A stretch of DNA of 64,000 nt from Tetradesmus obliquus (GCA_030272155.1 CP126198.1:124001-188000); one strand, 5' to 3'; shown: positions 53,761-64,000, counted from the stretch's first letter. Notes: generated from the sequence alone by a model not told the origin. Program-made: numbers and translations.

Positions 53761-54602
53761 GCATAGGATCAGCAGGGCGACGAGTTTCCAGGATGCATGA
53801 TACAAAACCACTGCACAGGCGCCTGGCGCCAGCCTGGCAGGGGTGGCGGCGCCTCCCTCGGGTGGGCCGGGCTGCAGTGGATAGCCACAGTAGTGCAGCA
53901 GCAGCAGCAGCAGCAGCATAGGATCAGCAGGGTGAGGAGATGCCAGGATGCATGGTACACAACCAGTTTACAGGCGCCTGGCGCCAGCCTTGCAGCGGCT
54001 ACAGCGCCTCCCTCAGGTGGGCCGGGCTGCAGCATATGGCAAAAGCAACGCAGCAGCAGCAGGCATGGCAGTAAAACCAGGGTGAGGATGATCCAAGGCG
54101 CATACATATCTGCAAAGCATGTCTATGACCCGCCGACTGCAGCTTTCGCACATGCAAGTGGCTTGTTGCCAGTGGCTGTCATGTGCCTAGTTGTGCAACA
54201 TTCAGCCACTCGAACGCGCCCTGCCACAAGCCAGCCCACCCCACATCACCACACGAACCAACAACTTCACACCAGCCAGCCGTCACAACACATGACATGC
54301 ACCAGCGCGTCCCAAATCCTGCCCACCCACATCATCACCAACAGCAGCCCACGTCGACAACAGCAGCATACCAGCAAACCACTCACCGGCCCATCCCAGA
54401 TCTCTGGAGGCATCAGCCACTTGATCAGCGCATGGGGGCCAATCGGGTCAGGCAGCCCACTGGCGCGGATGCCCGCATACACGTTGGCAGGGGCTGCCAG
54501 CCACGCGCCCAGCACTGCATCTGTGCCTGCTGCTGCCTGGCTAGGCGTGATGCCAACCGCCAGCCGGATGGCCAAAGACACCTGCAAGCGGGGAACAGGC
54601 GG

Positions 54603-54640
<38 letters not shown>

Positions 54641-57600
54641 AGAAACATGTAATGACCTGAGTGAGAGCCAGGCACAGGGGCTGGGCGTGATACCCACTGC
54701 CAGCCAAATGCCCAGGGCGACCTGCAAGCAAAAAACACAGAGGAGCAGTGGCAATGGAGCAAATGCTAGACTGCATCTTTTGCCTGCTGGTGCCTCACTA
54801 GGCATGATGCCTACTGCCAACCGTATGCCAAGCGACACCTGCAAGCACAAAACCGAGGAGCAGTGGCGATGTGAGCAAACGCTGGGATGCTTCTGTGCCT
54901 GCTGCTGCCTGGCTGGGCGTGGTGCCCACTGCAAGGCGGATGGGTTTTGGGGCTGGGGGTGATACCAACTGCAAGCCGGATACCCAGCGACACCTGCAAT
55001 AGCCCCTCCCCCATACCACTGCGCGGCACGATCTGCGAACAACTCACCATGGGGTCGTCAGTCATCCACAGGTCATACTCCGGCCCATCAACGCCCAGCA
55101 TGCCAGCCCCCAGCAGCGCCTGCCCGCAATCAAACTCCTCTGGCAAGACTCTTCGCACCACAGTTGTAGCACTGCCGCGCGCATCGAAGGGTCACCCGCC
55201 AGCCGCATGTTGCAAGCTTTCAAAGAAAACACATGCTGTTACAGTCTCCAAATGCAAAGCTTTCCCTTGCGAAAGCTACCATTGCTCACCATGGGATCAT
55301 CCGTCATCCACAGGTCATACTCCGGCCCATCGATGCCCAGCATGCCCGCCCCCAGCAGCGCCTGACGCACCGCCAGCCCACCCACCTCACCGCCACCAAA
55401 TCACTGCAACGCTTGCCAAATGCTCATTTACACCAGCTAGCAAGCCCAAACAACACATGATCGTACAGCTTCTACTCCACCAGACACTATAACGACAAGT
55501 CATAGCACTCACCATGGGATCATCCGTCATCCACAGGTCATACTCCGGCCCATCGATGCCCAGCATGCCAGCCCCCAGCAGCGCCTGACGCACTGCCAGC
55601 CCACACCGCGATCCAGTCAGTGGAGCAGGACCATCCAAGCTCAAGCCACATGAGGTGGCAAGGGCACACAGCAGCACTGAGGTGTTGGCTGGCAGCAGCC
55701 GCCCGAAGCTGAGCCACACTTTGGTCCAGCCCTCGCTGCTGCTGCTGCTGCTGCCGGGCACGTCCGCGCCCCACGGGGCCAGATCCATGCTGCTGCTGTC
55801 AGCTTGCAGAACCATCCTGCTGTTAGCGCTGCTTCTGCTGCTGCTGCTGCTACCAGCTTGCAGGATCATCCTGCTGCTGCTGCTGCTGGTCTGTAGCAGC
55901 CGCCGTGCCAGCGCCCGGCGGCCGCTGGCCACATCTGCGCCCCCCAGCATATGCGGATGCTGCCTGTTCCCCACCGTCATGTTATTCACCGGCACGCGTG
56001 TTACGGCTGCCGGCGGGCTGGCCTCAAACTGCTCGGCTGGCACGCCAAAATCCGGCGCTGCTGTGTACACGTGTATCAGGGCAGGGTCGTAGCCGCCTGC
56101 CATGCCTGAGGCTGCGCTGCGCAGCGCTGCTGTTGCTGCGTCACTCCAGGGCGTTGCGAGGCCCTTGAATGCAAAGCTGAGCGTGACGTTGGCCGCAGCC
56201 GCCAGCTGGATCTGCATTCAGATGAAGGACGCGGTGGTGAGCAGGTGTGCATTAGTGCAACGCGGCGCAACGCAAGATGATGGTGACCGCCAGCTGGTTT
56301 CTGCAATGCACACGCATATGTGTGTGTGGGTTGAAGAGTGACGAACAGTAGGGCTGCGTCGCTCCAGGGTGCTGCCAGGCCCTTGAAGGCGAAGCTGAGC
56401 GTGACGTTGGCTGCAGCCGCCAGCTGGATTTGCAACGCACAACATGATGTGTGAATGCACACATATGTGTGAGGGTGGAGCAGCAGCGCAGAGCAGCCAG
56501 CGTGACGCTGGCTGCAGCCGCCAGCTGGATCTGCAGGCCACAGCAATGTGTGGATGCATACAAATGTGTGTGAAGGTGGAGCAGCAGTGCAGGTCAACAA
56601 TGCAGTGTGCAGTGTTGCGGCAGCCGCAAAAGTTGTTGACCAGGCCCTGCACCTGCCCTATGGCCGCATCACTCAGCATGGCAGGGCTGCTAAAGTTGCT
56701 GGCTATACCCTAAACCCCAAACCCAAACCCTTAAAACCTGCTGCTGCTAGAAACCTCCGTCCGCACCTGCCCCGGCGCCATCGCGCTGAAGTTGGTGACC
56801 AGGCCCTGCACCTGCCCCATGGCCGCATCACTCAGCATGGCAGGGCTGCTGAAGTTGCTCACTGCCCAGCCACAAAACACCCAGCGGGACATCCAGGGCA
56901 GGCCTGGCTTGTCATCCAGAGGCATGCCTAAGGGGTTGCCCTCATGGCCATCTGGCCGCATGTAAGAGTAGTCAATCGCGCTGCTGCTGGCAGGGGCAGT
57001 GTGGTTTGCGGCATCCTGGAAGCTGCTGCACATGCCGGCGTGCTGTGGTAGGGTGGTGGGGGATGCTGTGGTGGCGTTCTGCAGCTGCTGGGGGCTGCTG
57101 CGGTTGCTGCTGCTGCTGGTGGTGGTGATTGAAGGTTGGGGTGAGGCTGCATTGCTGCTGCTGGGGGAGGGGCTGACAGCTGGCCCCACTTGCACTTTGA
57201 TGGCTTTGCTGCTTGCGTCGCCAGCTGCTGCTGGTTGACCTGCACTCCAGTTGAAGTTGACTGACCAGCTTCCTGCCAAGCCCTGAAGGAGGCCGCCTGG
57301 CGGCAGCGTGGCAGCGCTGCTGCTGCTGCTGCTGACTGGCAGGACAGGGGCCTGCTGCAGCGTGCGCGCCTGCCTCAGGCTGCTGCTGCCATGCGCAGCA
57401 AGACTCCTGCTGCTGGGCAGCTGCTTTGGCTCCAAGCCCCCAACAGCACGGCGAGGAACATGTATGTTTCTGCCTCCTGCTGGCGATGGCTGCTGCTGTT
57501 CCTGCTCCTGTTCCTGCTGCTTCTGCTTCTGCTTCTGCCAGCCTGTATCAACCTTGGCTACTGACACCAGTGCTCCGCTGACCTCCGACAGACAGAGAAC

Positions 57601-57642
57601 TAAAACCAAAACTAGATTGCGTATTTGTGACGGGCAGCGCAT
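51791..57642 (-). CDS. Type I membrane protein, large unknown ectodomain
   Basis: Five exons with matching phases: 56755-57642 (ATG), 55513-56211, 54387-54581, 53503-53703, 51791-53089 (stop); 1093 aa. The start at 57642 opens a signal peptide (NLVLVLVLCLSEVSGALVS). The ectodomain has a Gln/Ser-rich spacer, then conserved-looking pieces WSVNFNWSAG, LPWMSRWVFCGWAVSNFSSP, NVTLSFAFKG, WTKVWLSFGRLLPANTSVLL, DGPEYDLWMTDDPM and PEIWDGP, with several N-x-S/T sites. A single membrane segment (IAGIAVGAAAAAALAAGLLL, about residues 613-634) is followed by RRRR and a long Ala/Gln/Ser cytoplasmic tail ending PLQQQY. I do not recognise the ectodomain family. A cell-surface or matrix-anchoring role is inference. 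Every exon has echoes nearby. Confidence 0.8.
53335..54035 (-). repeat. Echoes of membrane-protein exon 4
   Basis: The exon 4 acceptor side (PGPPENGAA-like, then AAKLAPGA) recurs upstream at about 53815-53890 and 53965-54035; the CTG tract before the acceptor is copied with the nearer one. A short echo of its 3' edge and donor lies at about 53335-53352. Confidence 0.88.
54650..55005 (-). repeat. Three or four echoes of membrane-protein exon 3 5' edge
   Basis: Pieces encoding RLAVGITPS with the preceding CTTGCAG acceptor recur at about 54670-54730, 54795-54850 and 54905-55000 (the last appears compound). Confidence 0.88.
55042..55380 (-). repeat. Two echoes of membrane-protein exon 2 3' edge
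   Basis: QALLGAGMLGIDGPEYDLWM plus DDPM and the GTGAG donor recurs at about 55285-55375 and 55042-55145, nearly identical to the true edge at 55513-55605. Confidence 0.95.
56340..56700 (-). repeat. Echoes of exons 2 and 1, membrane protein gene
   Basis: The exon 2 acceptor side (IQLAAAANVTL) recurs at about 56350-56435 and 56500-56540. The exon 1 3' edge (SPAMLSDAAIGQVQGLVNNF) recurs at about 56625-56700. Telomere-like (CCCTAAA-type) sequence at 56707-56738 lies between the echo and exon 1. Confidence 0.9.
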
Positions 57643-58586
57643 GTCCGCACACTCCCTGGGCACCTGACGAGCACCAGGAGGAAGGCGCACCAAAAGAGTA
57701 TCAGCACTTGGCCTGATGAACGCCAAACATGTTCATCAAAACATTGAAAAACAATTGGTGATCGTCGATGTCGATCGGTGAATGTAAGGCTCAGATGCCT
57801 GGCTCAGGACACATTATCGTTCAACTCTTTCTGTCTGCTACTGATGACGATGAACGCAGAAATCACCAAGCAAGAAGACCGATATCGAGCATGGCACAAG
57901 CCATCAGGTTTACGCGAGCTGTTCTCGTCGGTGACGGGTGTGAGCTTTCTGGTGTTAGGCAAGGTGGTGGGGGTGCATTCGTGTCTTTCTTACATTAAAT
58001 CCTGCAAAATTCAATATTTGTGAAAGTTTTGATATGTTGGTGGGCAATGTGTACTTGCCTGTTCGAGAGGCACTCGAAGCCTTGGTCAGACGCAGACACC
58101 AGCGTCAACCGTGCCGCACGTGCGACATGCCGGACTGCAGCCAGGGAGTTCAAATCGCTGTCAAAAAATTACAGGCGCTTCAAATATTGTTGCAAGCCTG
58201 GCCGTCGTATACATCAGCACTGGGCCAGGCAACAAGTTGCGAACCAACAGCAACAGACATCAGGTCAGGCAGGTGGCACCATGCCACCACTGGTGGCACA
58301 CCACCAATTGGAAGCCATCGTATAAAGAATTGCAGGGAAGACAATTCATTTTGCCAAGCAACGCGTCCCACTCCCTTTCTTCTCAGCCGATGGCAGCAGA
58401 TACCTAAACTTTCTGTCAACACCCACAGCCACTCCAGCCTTGACCGCTGCCGTTGGCCCTGCCGTTGACCGCTTCCGCCAACCACAAAGCACCAGATAGA
58501 CAGATGTGAAATGGTCAACCGGCAAGCGACTGCATCTACCATACATTCGTGCAGCACAATACCATGCATACGATGGCTGGCTGCTG
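57643..58586. other. Intergenic spacer, no gene recognised
   Basis: Lies between the membrane-protein start and the stop of the next minus-strand gene. It is lower in GC and nearly free of triplet repeats. The frames here (for example plus 58034-58468) have no recognisable domain. Confidence 0.5.
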
Positions 58587-61500
58587 CTAGTGCTCCTGCG
58601 AGCTGGAGCCCGGCCTGCTCATCATGCCCAGGAAGGCCACCTCAGCCTGCAGCAGCTCGTCATCACTACCACCAGCAGCAGCAGCAGCAGCAGGCGACAC
58701 CATACTGCTGCTGCCGCCATTGCTCGCCGCTGCCGGCCTACTGCCAGCACTGCCACTACTCAAGCCGCTACTCATCCCTGACCCTGCTGCCGCTCCCACC
58801 GGCTGCGCAGCCGCCTGCAGCTGCTGCTTACCGCCGCCATCACCCACAGCTGCCGCCGCCTTACTACTACTACCAGCCACTGCTGCCGCTGCCTCCGCTG
58901 CCTCTGCTTGCGCGTAAAACCGCTCCGCATTCTCTAGCTGCACCGCCAGCGGCGCCAGCACCGTGCGCTGCACCTTAGCCAGTGTTGCTCTGTGTGCTGG
59001 CGCCTTTGCGGCCAGCAGCAGCAGCATCCAGCCCAGCTGCAGCTGGAAGGCTTTCCAGGGGCCTTCTGGCACTGCTGCCCGCACGGGCTGGAAGGCGGGT
59101 GCTGACCGCGCCACCAGTCCCTGCCACAACCCTCCCGCGTCCTCTTGCACTGCAGCGCAACAGACATGCAGTGCAGGCAGGAGCATTAGCGGACAACATC
59201 AGTTAGGGCTGAACCTAAGACCTTTTGCGCCACCAGGCCCTGCCACAACCCGCCCGCAATCCTCTTGCACTGCAGTGCAGCGCAAAATTGTAAAGTTTGA
59301 TTGTGGAGGTTGTATGATATGTGTGACGCGCCAGCCACCAGGCCCTGCCACAGCCCGCCCGCGTCCTCTTGCACTGCAACAGTGCGGCAGAAATGGGGTG
59401 TGCAGGCAGGCGCAGCATGTGCAATTCCAAGTAAAACCAAGGGGATCCATTGTTCAATAGTTAAGGCTAGAACGTGTGTGGAATGGAATACACAGATATG
59501 GGAATTCAGCCAAAAAAAGTTGCATGTGGTGCGCATGGCTACAGCAGTGATAGCAACCGTAATAGAGGCATGCGCAGCAGGCAGCACAGGCCCTGCAAAA
59601 CAACCAGCATGCAGGAGTCCTGCCTGGTGTTGCCATGCTGGTCACAAAAGCTGCAGCGCCTGCCCTATCCAACGCCCGCAGCGAAGCCGTGCGCCTACTT
59701 TGCCCACAGCCGCTACTCACTTGACCACGTGCGCAGCACCGCAAGGCCCGAGGTGTGGTCAGTCACAACCGACGGCAGCAGCGACACCGGCTGCTCCAGA
59801 GGATTGATGCCAACACTGCCAGCACCACCATCCTGCTGCTGCTGCTGCTGCGGCCCAGCTGCCGCTGCTGCTGACCTGCCGCCGCTGCCCTGATGCCTGA
59901 GCTTGCCGCCTGCTGCCGCCGGCTGCTGCAGCGGCGGGTGCGCAGGCGCCGTCCCAAGCCCCGACACAACAAACGTGCCGCTGCCACCACTCGCACTGCC
60001 CGTCCTCTGCACCCCTGGCGTCACACTCCCGGCGCCAGCAGCAGCAGCAGCAGCACTGCCCGTGCCTTGTCCAGCTGCTGCTGCTGGCAGTGTAGCTGGA
60101 TCCGAGGCATCCACAACCAGCCCTAGCAGATCTGCTGCCTGCCTGATCACTGCAGCAGGCGGTGTGGCAGCAGCACCAGCGCCGCCCAGCACCACGCGTG
60201 CAGCAGCGCCGCGGCCGCTGCCGGTGATGGCCAGCGCTCCACGTGACAGCGCCCGCAGCAGCGCCAGCAGCATATCGGCTTCGAATTCTGCACGGTCGTC
60301 TGCATCGTCGGCCGTGTCGGCGCGCACGGCTACAAACTCCAGTGCACTGCATGGCAGGACAGCAGCAGCAGCAGCAGGAGATGTGGTGAGAACAGGAGAT
60401 GTGACTGACAGTGCAAGAACAGCCTTTGGTGCTACGGATATGGAAGCAAATCAAACAGAATATGGTGGATGCAAAAAAGGCCCTCTAGCCTTACCACGCA
60501 GCCTAGTGGCTGTCGGCGGGTCGCCCACGCCCAGCAGCCGGAGCAGCAGCAAACCCCTTCCCAACCACGTACCGCATTAGCCAGCAACACCCTATAGCCT
60601 CATCGCGCCGCCTGTGTGGCTGCTTGCGGATCCCTCCACGCCCAGCAACCGAAACAGCAGGCAAGACCCTTCCCAACAGCAAACCCCACTAACCAGCAAA
60701 ACCCTCACCGCGCCGCCTGTGTTGCTGTCTGCGGGTCATCCACCCCCAGCAGCGGAACAGCAAGCGCAACCCTTCCTAACCACATTCATTAACCAGCAAA
60801 ACCTTCCAGCCTCACCGCGCCGCCTGTGTTGCTGTCTGCGGGTCATCCACCCCCAGCAGCCTGAACAGCGCCGGCAGCACATCAGGGCTGCTGCTCAGCC
60901 CCCTTGCTGCCTCGGGGCAGTCCTGAGCCAGCGCCACCAGCGCGGCACACGACGCAGCCACGGCAGGGAACAGCCGCAGCGAGCCCAACGTGGCGTTCAT
61001 GTCCGGCGCCTGCATGAAAATGCAGAGGGACAGCCAACAGGGGAAATGGCAGTTGGTTTTGAGTCAGCCTGTGTGTGAGCTGGGTGTGTGGTTGTTGATG
61101 GAACAGTTGCAGCGAGCCCAGCACTGCCCGCAAGTCAGGGGCCTGCATACAACCCAGCGACAGGCCAGCCAGCGCATGACATGATGAGCTGAGCTGAGAA
61201 GAGAGAGCGGCGCAATACGAGGGAGTGCTTGTGCGCGTGGATTGATGCTGCATGGGGAGCGCCAGCGCGCCACATGCGCCAGCGACAGCAGGGAACAGCC
61301 ACAGCGAGCCCAGCGCGGCATTCATGTCCGGGGCGTGCATCCACAAGCACTCCGCAGCATGTGCAGCAACACTGTACTCAAAACACACTGGAACGTTTTC
61401 CTCATGGACCTCCTGCACAGCTGCATCCCCACACCACGTTCCCTGCAAGCTGCACCCCCATGCCACCCTTCCTGCAAGCTGCACCCCCATGTCACCCTTC

Positions 61501-63737
61501 CTGCAAGCTGCATCCCCATTGCCACCCTTCCTGCAAGCTGCACCTCCATGCCACCCTTCCTGCAAGCTGTACCCCCATGTCACCCTTCCTGCAAGCTGCA
61601 TCCCCATTGCCACCCTTCCTGCAAGCTGCACCCCCATGCCACCCCTCCTGCAAGCTGCACCCATGCCACCCTTCCTGCAAGCTGCACCCCCATGCCACCC
61701 TTCCTGCAAGCTGCACCCCCATGCCACCCTTCCTGCAAGCTGCACCCCCATGCCACCCTTCCTGCAAGCTGCACCCCCATGCCACCCTTCCTGCAAGATG
61801 CATCCGAACCACCCAGCCCCCCCTCACCTCCGCAGCCATCAGCAGCAGCCGCGCCAGCACGTCCACCGCCCCACTCTCCCTCGCCAGCAGCTTATTCGGC
61901 GCACAAAACTCCACAGCAGCCGCCACAGCGCCCGCCACGCCCGCCAGCAGCCCACCATGCGGCGCAGCAGCCTCCAGGCTCTCCCCTAGCGCCAGCGCCG
62001 CCAGGCCTGCTAACTGATCGATCAGGCCCTCGGATGCCGCTGCTGCTTGGTTTGCATGGCAGCCGTGGCAGAGCTGCTCTAGCACTGCCACAGCAGCCGC
62101 CAGCAGCTGCAGCGTGGCGGTTTGCTGTGCGACTTCAAGCTGCGCCAGCTGCTGAGCCGGGCCCGGCTGCTGCTGCTGCTGCTGCTGCTGGGCTTTGGAT
62201 AGCGAGGTCCTCACTCGCAGCTGCGCCACAGCACTTAGGCGGCCGCCGCTGCCCGGGCGATCTGGTGTAGAGCGGCCCGAATCAGAATGCAGCAGATAGC
62301 CGCCGCCGCCGCCGCTGCTGCTGCTGCCGTTGGCATGCTGAGGTGAGCGGTTGAAGGACCCGCCAAGGTGCTGCAGGTGCTGCTGTTGCTGCTGCTGCTG
62401 CGCCACAGCCGCCTGCAGCGCCCCCTTTCCCAGCTGCAGCATGTCCACCAGCAGCAGCATCGCGCATTGCTGCCTCGCAGTGTTCTTCGTGAACATGTTG
62501 TCATGTGCAAGCGCCCCAATCGCCTCCAGGCAGGCCACGCGCACATGCAGCAGACCCAGCTGGTGCCGCGCAGCAGCAACAGACGCATCCTCCGCATGAG
62601 CAGCAGCAGCAGCCGCTTGCTGCTGCCGCTGCCCGGCTACGGCCGCCGCCGCTTCTTTGCTGCTCAGGATGCCTGCTGCCGCCGCTGCTGCTGCTGCGGT
62701 ACCATCAGCCTGCTGCTGCTGCTGCTGCTTGTCAGCAGGTGCCTCTGCCACCTCATCTGGCACCAAATCTGAGTCACCGTCACTTGATGCTGCTGCTGCT
62801 GCCTCGTCAGCCGCCGCATTGCTGCTGCCAGCCTTACTCGCATCCTCCGCTGTGCGCGAAACAGCGGCAGCAGCAGCCGCAGCCGCCGCTGCAGCAGCCG
62901 CAGCAGCAGCCGCCGCCTGTGCCTCCGGCGCCGCTGCCGCTGCTGCATTATTTGCAGGATCCAGCCGATCCAGCAGCGCAGCCAGGCCCCCTGCTGCAGT
63001 GATCTGGCCCTGCAGCTCAGTGTCATTTTGTGCTAAAACCCCTAGGGTTTGTGCTGCTGCCAGCAGCGTGGCTGGTGAGGGGCTGCTGCGCAGCAGGTGC
63101 ACCAGCAGCGGCAGCAGGCCGTACTGCAGGGCCTGGGCCTTGCCTTGGGGGTTGGCGTCAAGTAACGGTGGCAAAGCAGCCATGCACACCTGCAGCACGG
63201 GGTGGGGCAGTGCATCAACAATATCTCACAGCCAGCATGTCTTCACCCCAGCACCGCCACTACCATCATCACCACCCCCTGAGAGCATCCAGGGCTGTGC
63301 ACACAGCAACTCCACTGCCGCTCCTTCACGCAGCGGTCTCACACTGCTCACCACCAACAGCGTGTTCACGCTCCTGCTCGAGGCCACCCTCACCACTGTA
63401 GCATGCAGCCAAAAGTAGGACTGTGTATAGTATCCAATCTAGATCTGCATCTGTACCTCTACCAAGGCACATCTTTCCTCCTCCGCCCCTCACCTCAAAC
63501 ACCGACACCCCTGCGATAGCCTGCTGCTGCAGCATGTTCAACACCACAACATGGCTCCGTGCCACCCACCCATGCAGCAACAAAGATGCAAACCTCCCCT
63601 CCGCGCCTCACCTCTGACACCAGCACGCCTGCAATGGCCTGCTGCTGCAGCACATTCATCACCACAGCCACCAGCCCCCCGGCAGTGGCCTCAGCCTGCG
63701 CCCCCGGCTGCGCCTTGCTGGCAAGCAGCGACAGCAC
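58587..63737 (-). CDS. Armadillo-like repeat protein, Ala/Gln-rich, 5' end missing
   Basis: Five exons are placed: 63612-63737, 61828-63189, 60816-61009, 59721-60346, 58587-59149 (stop); phases agree. The 5' end lies above 63737, probably outside the window. Helical repeat pieces: LVAVVMNVLQQQAIAGVLVS, VCMAALPPLLDANPQGKA, GLLPLLVHLLRSSPSPATLL, AAQTLGVLAQND, LHVRVACLEAIGALAHDNMF, GLIDQLAGLAALALGESL, CAALVALAQDCPEAARGL and VLPALFRLLGVDD. This periodicity is armadillo/HEAT-like. Long Ala and Gln runs and Ser-rich linkers separate the repeats. The last exon (DAGGLWQGLVARSAPAFQPV) is well conserved-looking. Such proteins act as scaffolds, but no partner can be inferred. Alternative: part of a larger HEAT-repeat protein. 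Echoes flank four of the five exons. Confidence 0.8.
59225..59390 (-). repeat. Two echoes of armadillo-gene last exon 5' edge
   Basis: The acceptor CTGCAG plus the segment encoding QEDAGGLWQGLVA recurs at about 59225-59285 and 59325-59385, upstream of the authentic exon starting at 59149. Confidence 0.93.
60488..60775 (-). repeat. Three echoes of armadillo-gene exon 3' edge
   Basis: LFRLLGVDDPQTATQAAR-like ends with GTGAG/GTAAG/ATGAG donors recur at about 60706-60775, 60600-60662 and 60488-60553, a spacing near 110 bp, downstream of exon 60816-61009. Confidence 0.93.
61100..61345 (-). repeat. Two echoes of armadillo-gene exon 5' edge
   Basis: The acceptor side of exon 60816-61009 (APDMNAALGSLWLFPAVAG) recurs at about 61270-61340 and, shorter, at 61105-61160. 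Confidence 0.9.
61436..61800. repeat. 29-bp minisatellite, about 12-13 copies
   Basis: Unit of the form CTTCCTGCAAGCTGCACCCC plus CATGCCACC, with minor variants (one 26-bp unit). It lies in the intron downstream of exon 61828-63189. Because 29 is not a multiple of 3, all frames cycle through it and make long but meaningless open frames on both strands. Confidence 0.95.
63483..63545 (-). repeat. Echo of armadillo-gene exon 63612-63737 3' edge
   Basis: One diverged copy of NVLQQQAIAGVSVFE-type coding end with its GTGAGG donor, about 125 bp downstream of the authentic edge. Confidence 0.88.
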
Positions 63738-64000
63738 CTGAGGAGACAGATACAGCAGAAGCAGCAGCATCAGCAACACCAGCATGAATTTAGTACTTCT
63801 GTACATAGGACGAGCTCAGATTCAACAGGAAATGGGAGAGTTTCATTAGCAAAAATGATGAAGGTCACAATAGTGCAGGCGACGCAGGGCGTGACACAGG
63901 TTCCTGCCGCCACTGGCCTGTCAACGCGCACCCGCATGAGCTGGAACTTTCAGATAATGATTATGTATGGTGTTACGTGCATGTGATGCGTTTGGATTCA
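63738..64000. other. Upstream of the armadillo-like gene's first placed exon
   Basis: Holds the acceptor-side intron or 5' region of the armadillo-like gene. No exon is identified. The sequence is lower in GC and without CAG runs after 63790, so it could be promoter or a long intron. Confidence 0.4.

Noticed and set aside
61229-62270. Plus-strand open frames up to 342 codons with ASCTPMPPFLQ-type repeats
   Set aside because: Generated by the 29-bp minisatellite and by antisense reading of the armadillo exon; no start context, splice sites or domain.
1-64000. CRISPR-like arrays suggested by regular spacing of repeats
   Set aside because: The repeats are diverged exon edges in spliced eukaryotic genes, not short identical repeats with unique spacers; no cas genes and no prokaryotic features.
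1-64000. tRNA or rRNA genes
   Set aside because: No cloverleaf with conserved A/B boxes and no rRNA core sequence was noticed on either strand by eye.

Overview
The window looks like nuclear DNA of a green alga, most likely a chlorophyte of the Chlorophyceae (Scenedesmus/Tetradesmus-like; this placement is inference). All genes are split by spliceosomal introns with GTGAG/GTGCG donors and CAG acceptors. Proteins carry long Ala, Gln and Ser runs encoded by CAG/GCA/AGC repeats, and one gene has a plastid-type N-terminus. There is no sign of bacterial gene organisation. The reading-frame list shows mostly shadow frames of CAG/CTG repeats, so genes were rebuilt exon by exon by matching splice sites, reading frame and intron phase.

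Layout. 1-2628 (-): 3' part of an unrecognised gene cut by the window edge. 5042-7513 (-): protein with a bZIP basic region joined to armadillo-like repeats. About 9000-12806 (-): large Gln/Ser/Ala-rich protein with a C-terminal MYND zinc finger. 14477-19314 (-): MAP65/PRC1/Ase1 microtubule bundler, 11 exons, 774 aa. 19828-21519 (+): small plastid-type membrane protein. 23930-36512 (+): secreted CotH-kinase-family protein, 10 exons, 597 aa, whose eighth intron holds a 4.4-kb composite transposable element (30712-35097) with an antisense Ty3/gypsy-like reverse transcriptase. 38430-41231 (-): UFD1, 340 aa. 41647-44587 (+): SelU/PRXL2-type thioredoxin-fold protein with an in-frame TGA exactly at the redox position (UxxC), a strong selenoprotein candidate. 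46756-48357 (-): secreted YcaC-like isochorismatase-family hydrolase. 51791-57642 (-): type I membrane protein of unknown function, 1093 aa. 58587-63737 (-): Ala-rich armadillo-like protein whose 5' end lies outside the window.

The main surprise is structural. In at least ten of the eleven host genes, the introns contain tandem partial copies of the neighbouring exon edge together with its splice site. I call these exon-edge echoes. Copies of an exon 3' edge plus donor lie downstream of the exon; copies of an acceptor plus exon 5' edge lie upstream. Terminal exons are echoed into the 3' flank, including the stop codon. About 60 copies are visible. Unit lengths cluster near 95-130 bp and near 220-310 bp although the sequences of different arrays are unrelated. 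A second recurring trait is a sense-strand CTG tract just before acceptors, apparently serving as the pyrimidine-rich tract.

The genes do not form a pathway. UFD1 and the SelU-like gene are divergent from a 415-bp spacer, and MAP65 and the plastid protein gene from a 513-bp spacer. Intergenic stretches with no recognisable gene are listed separately.
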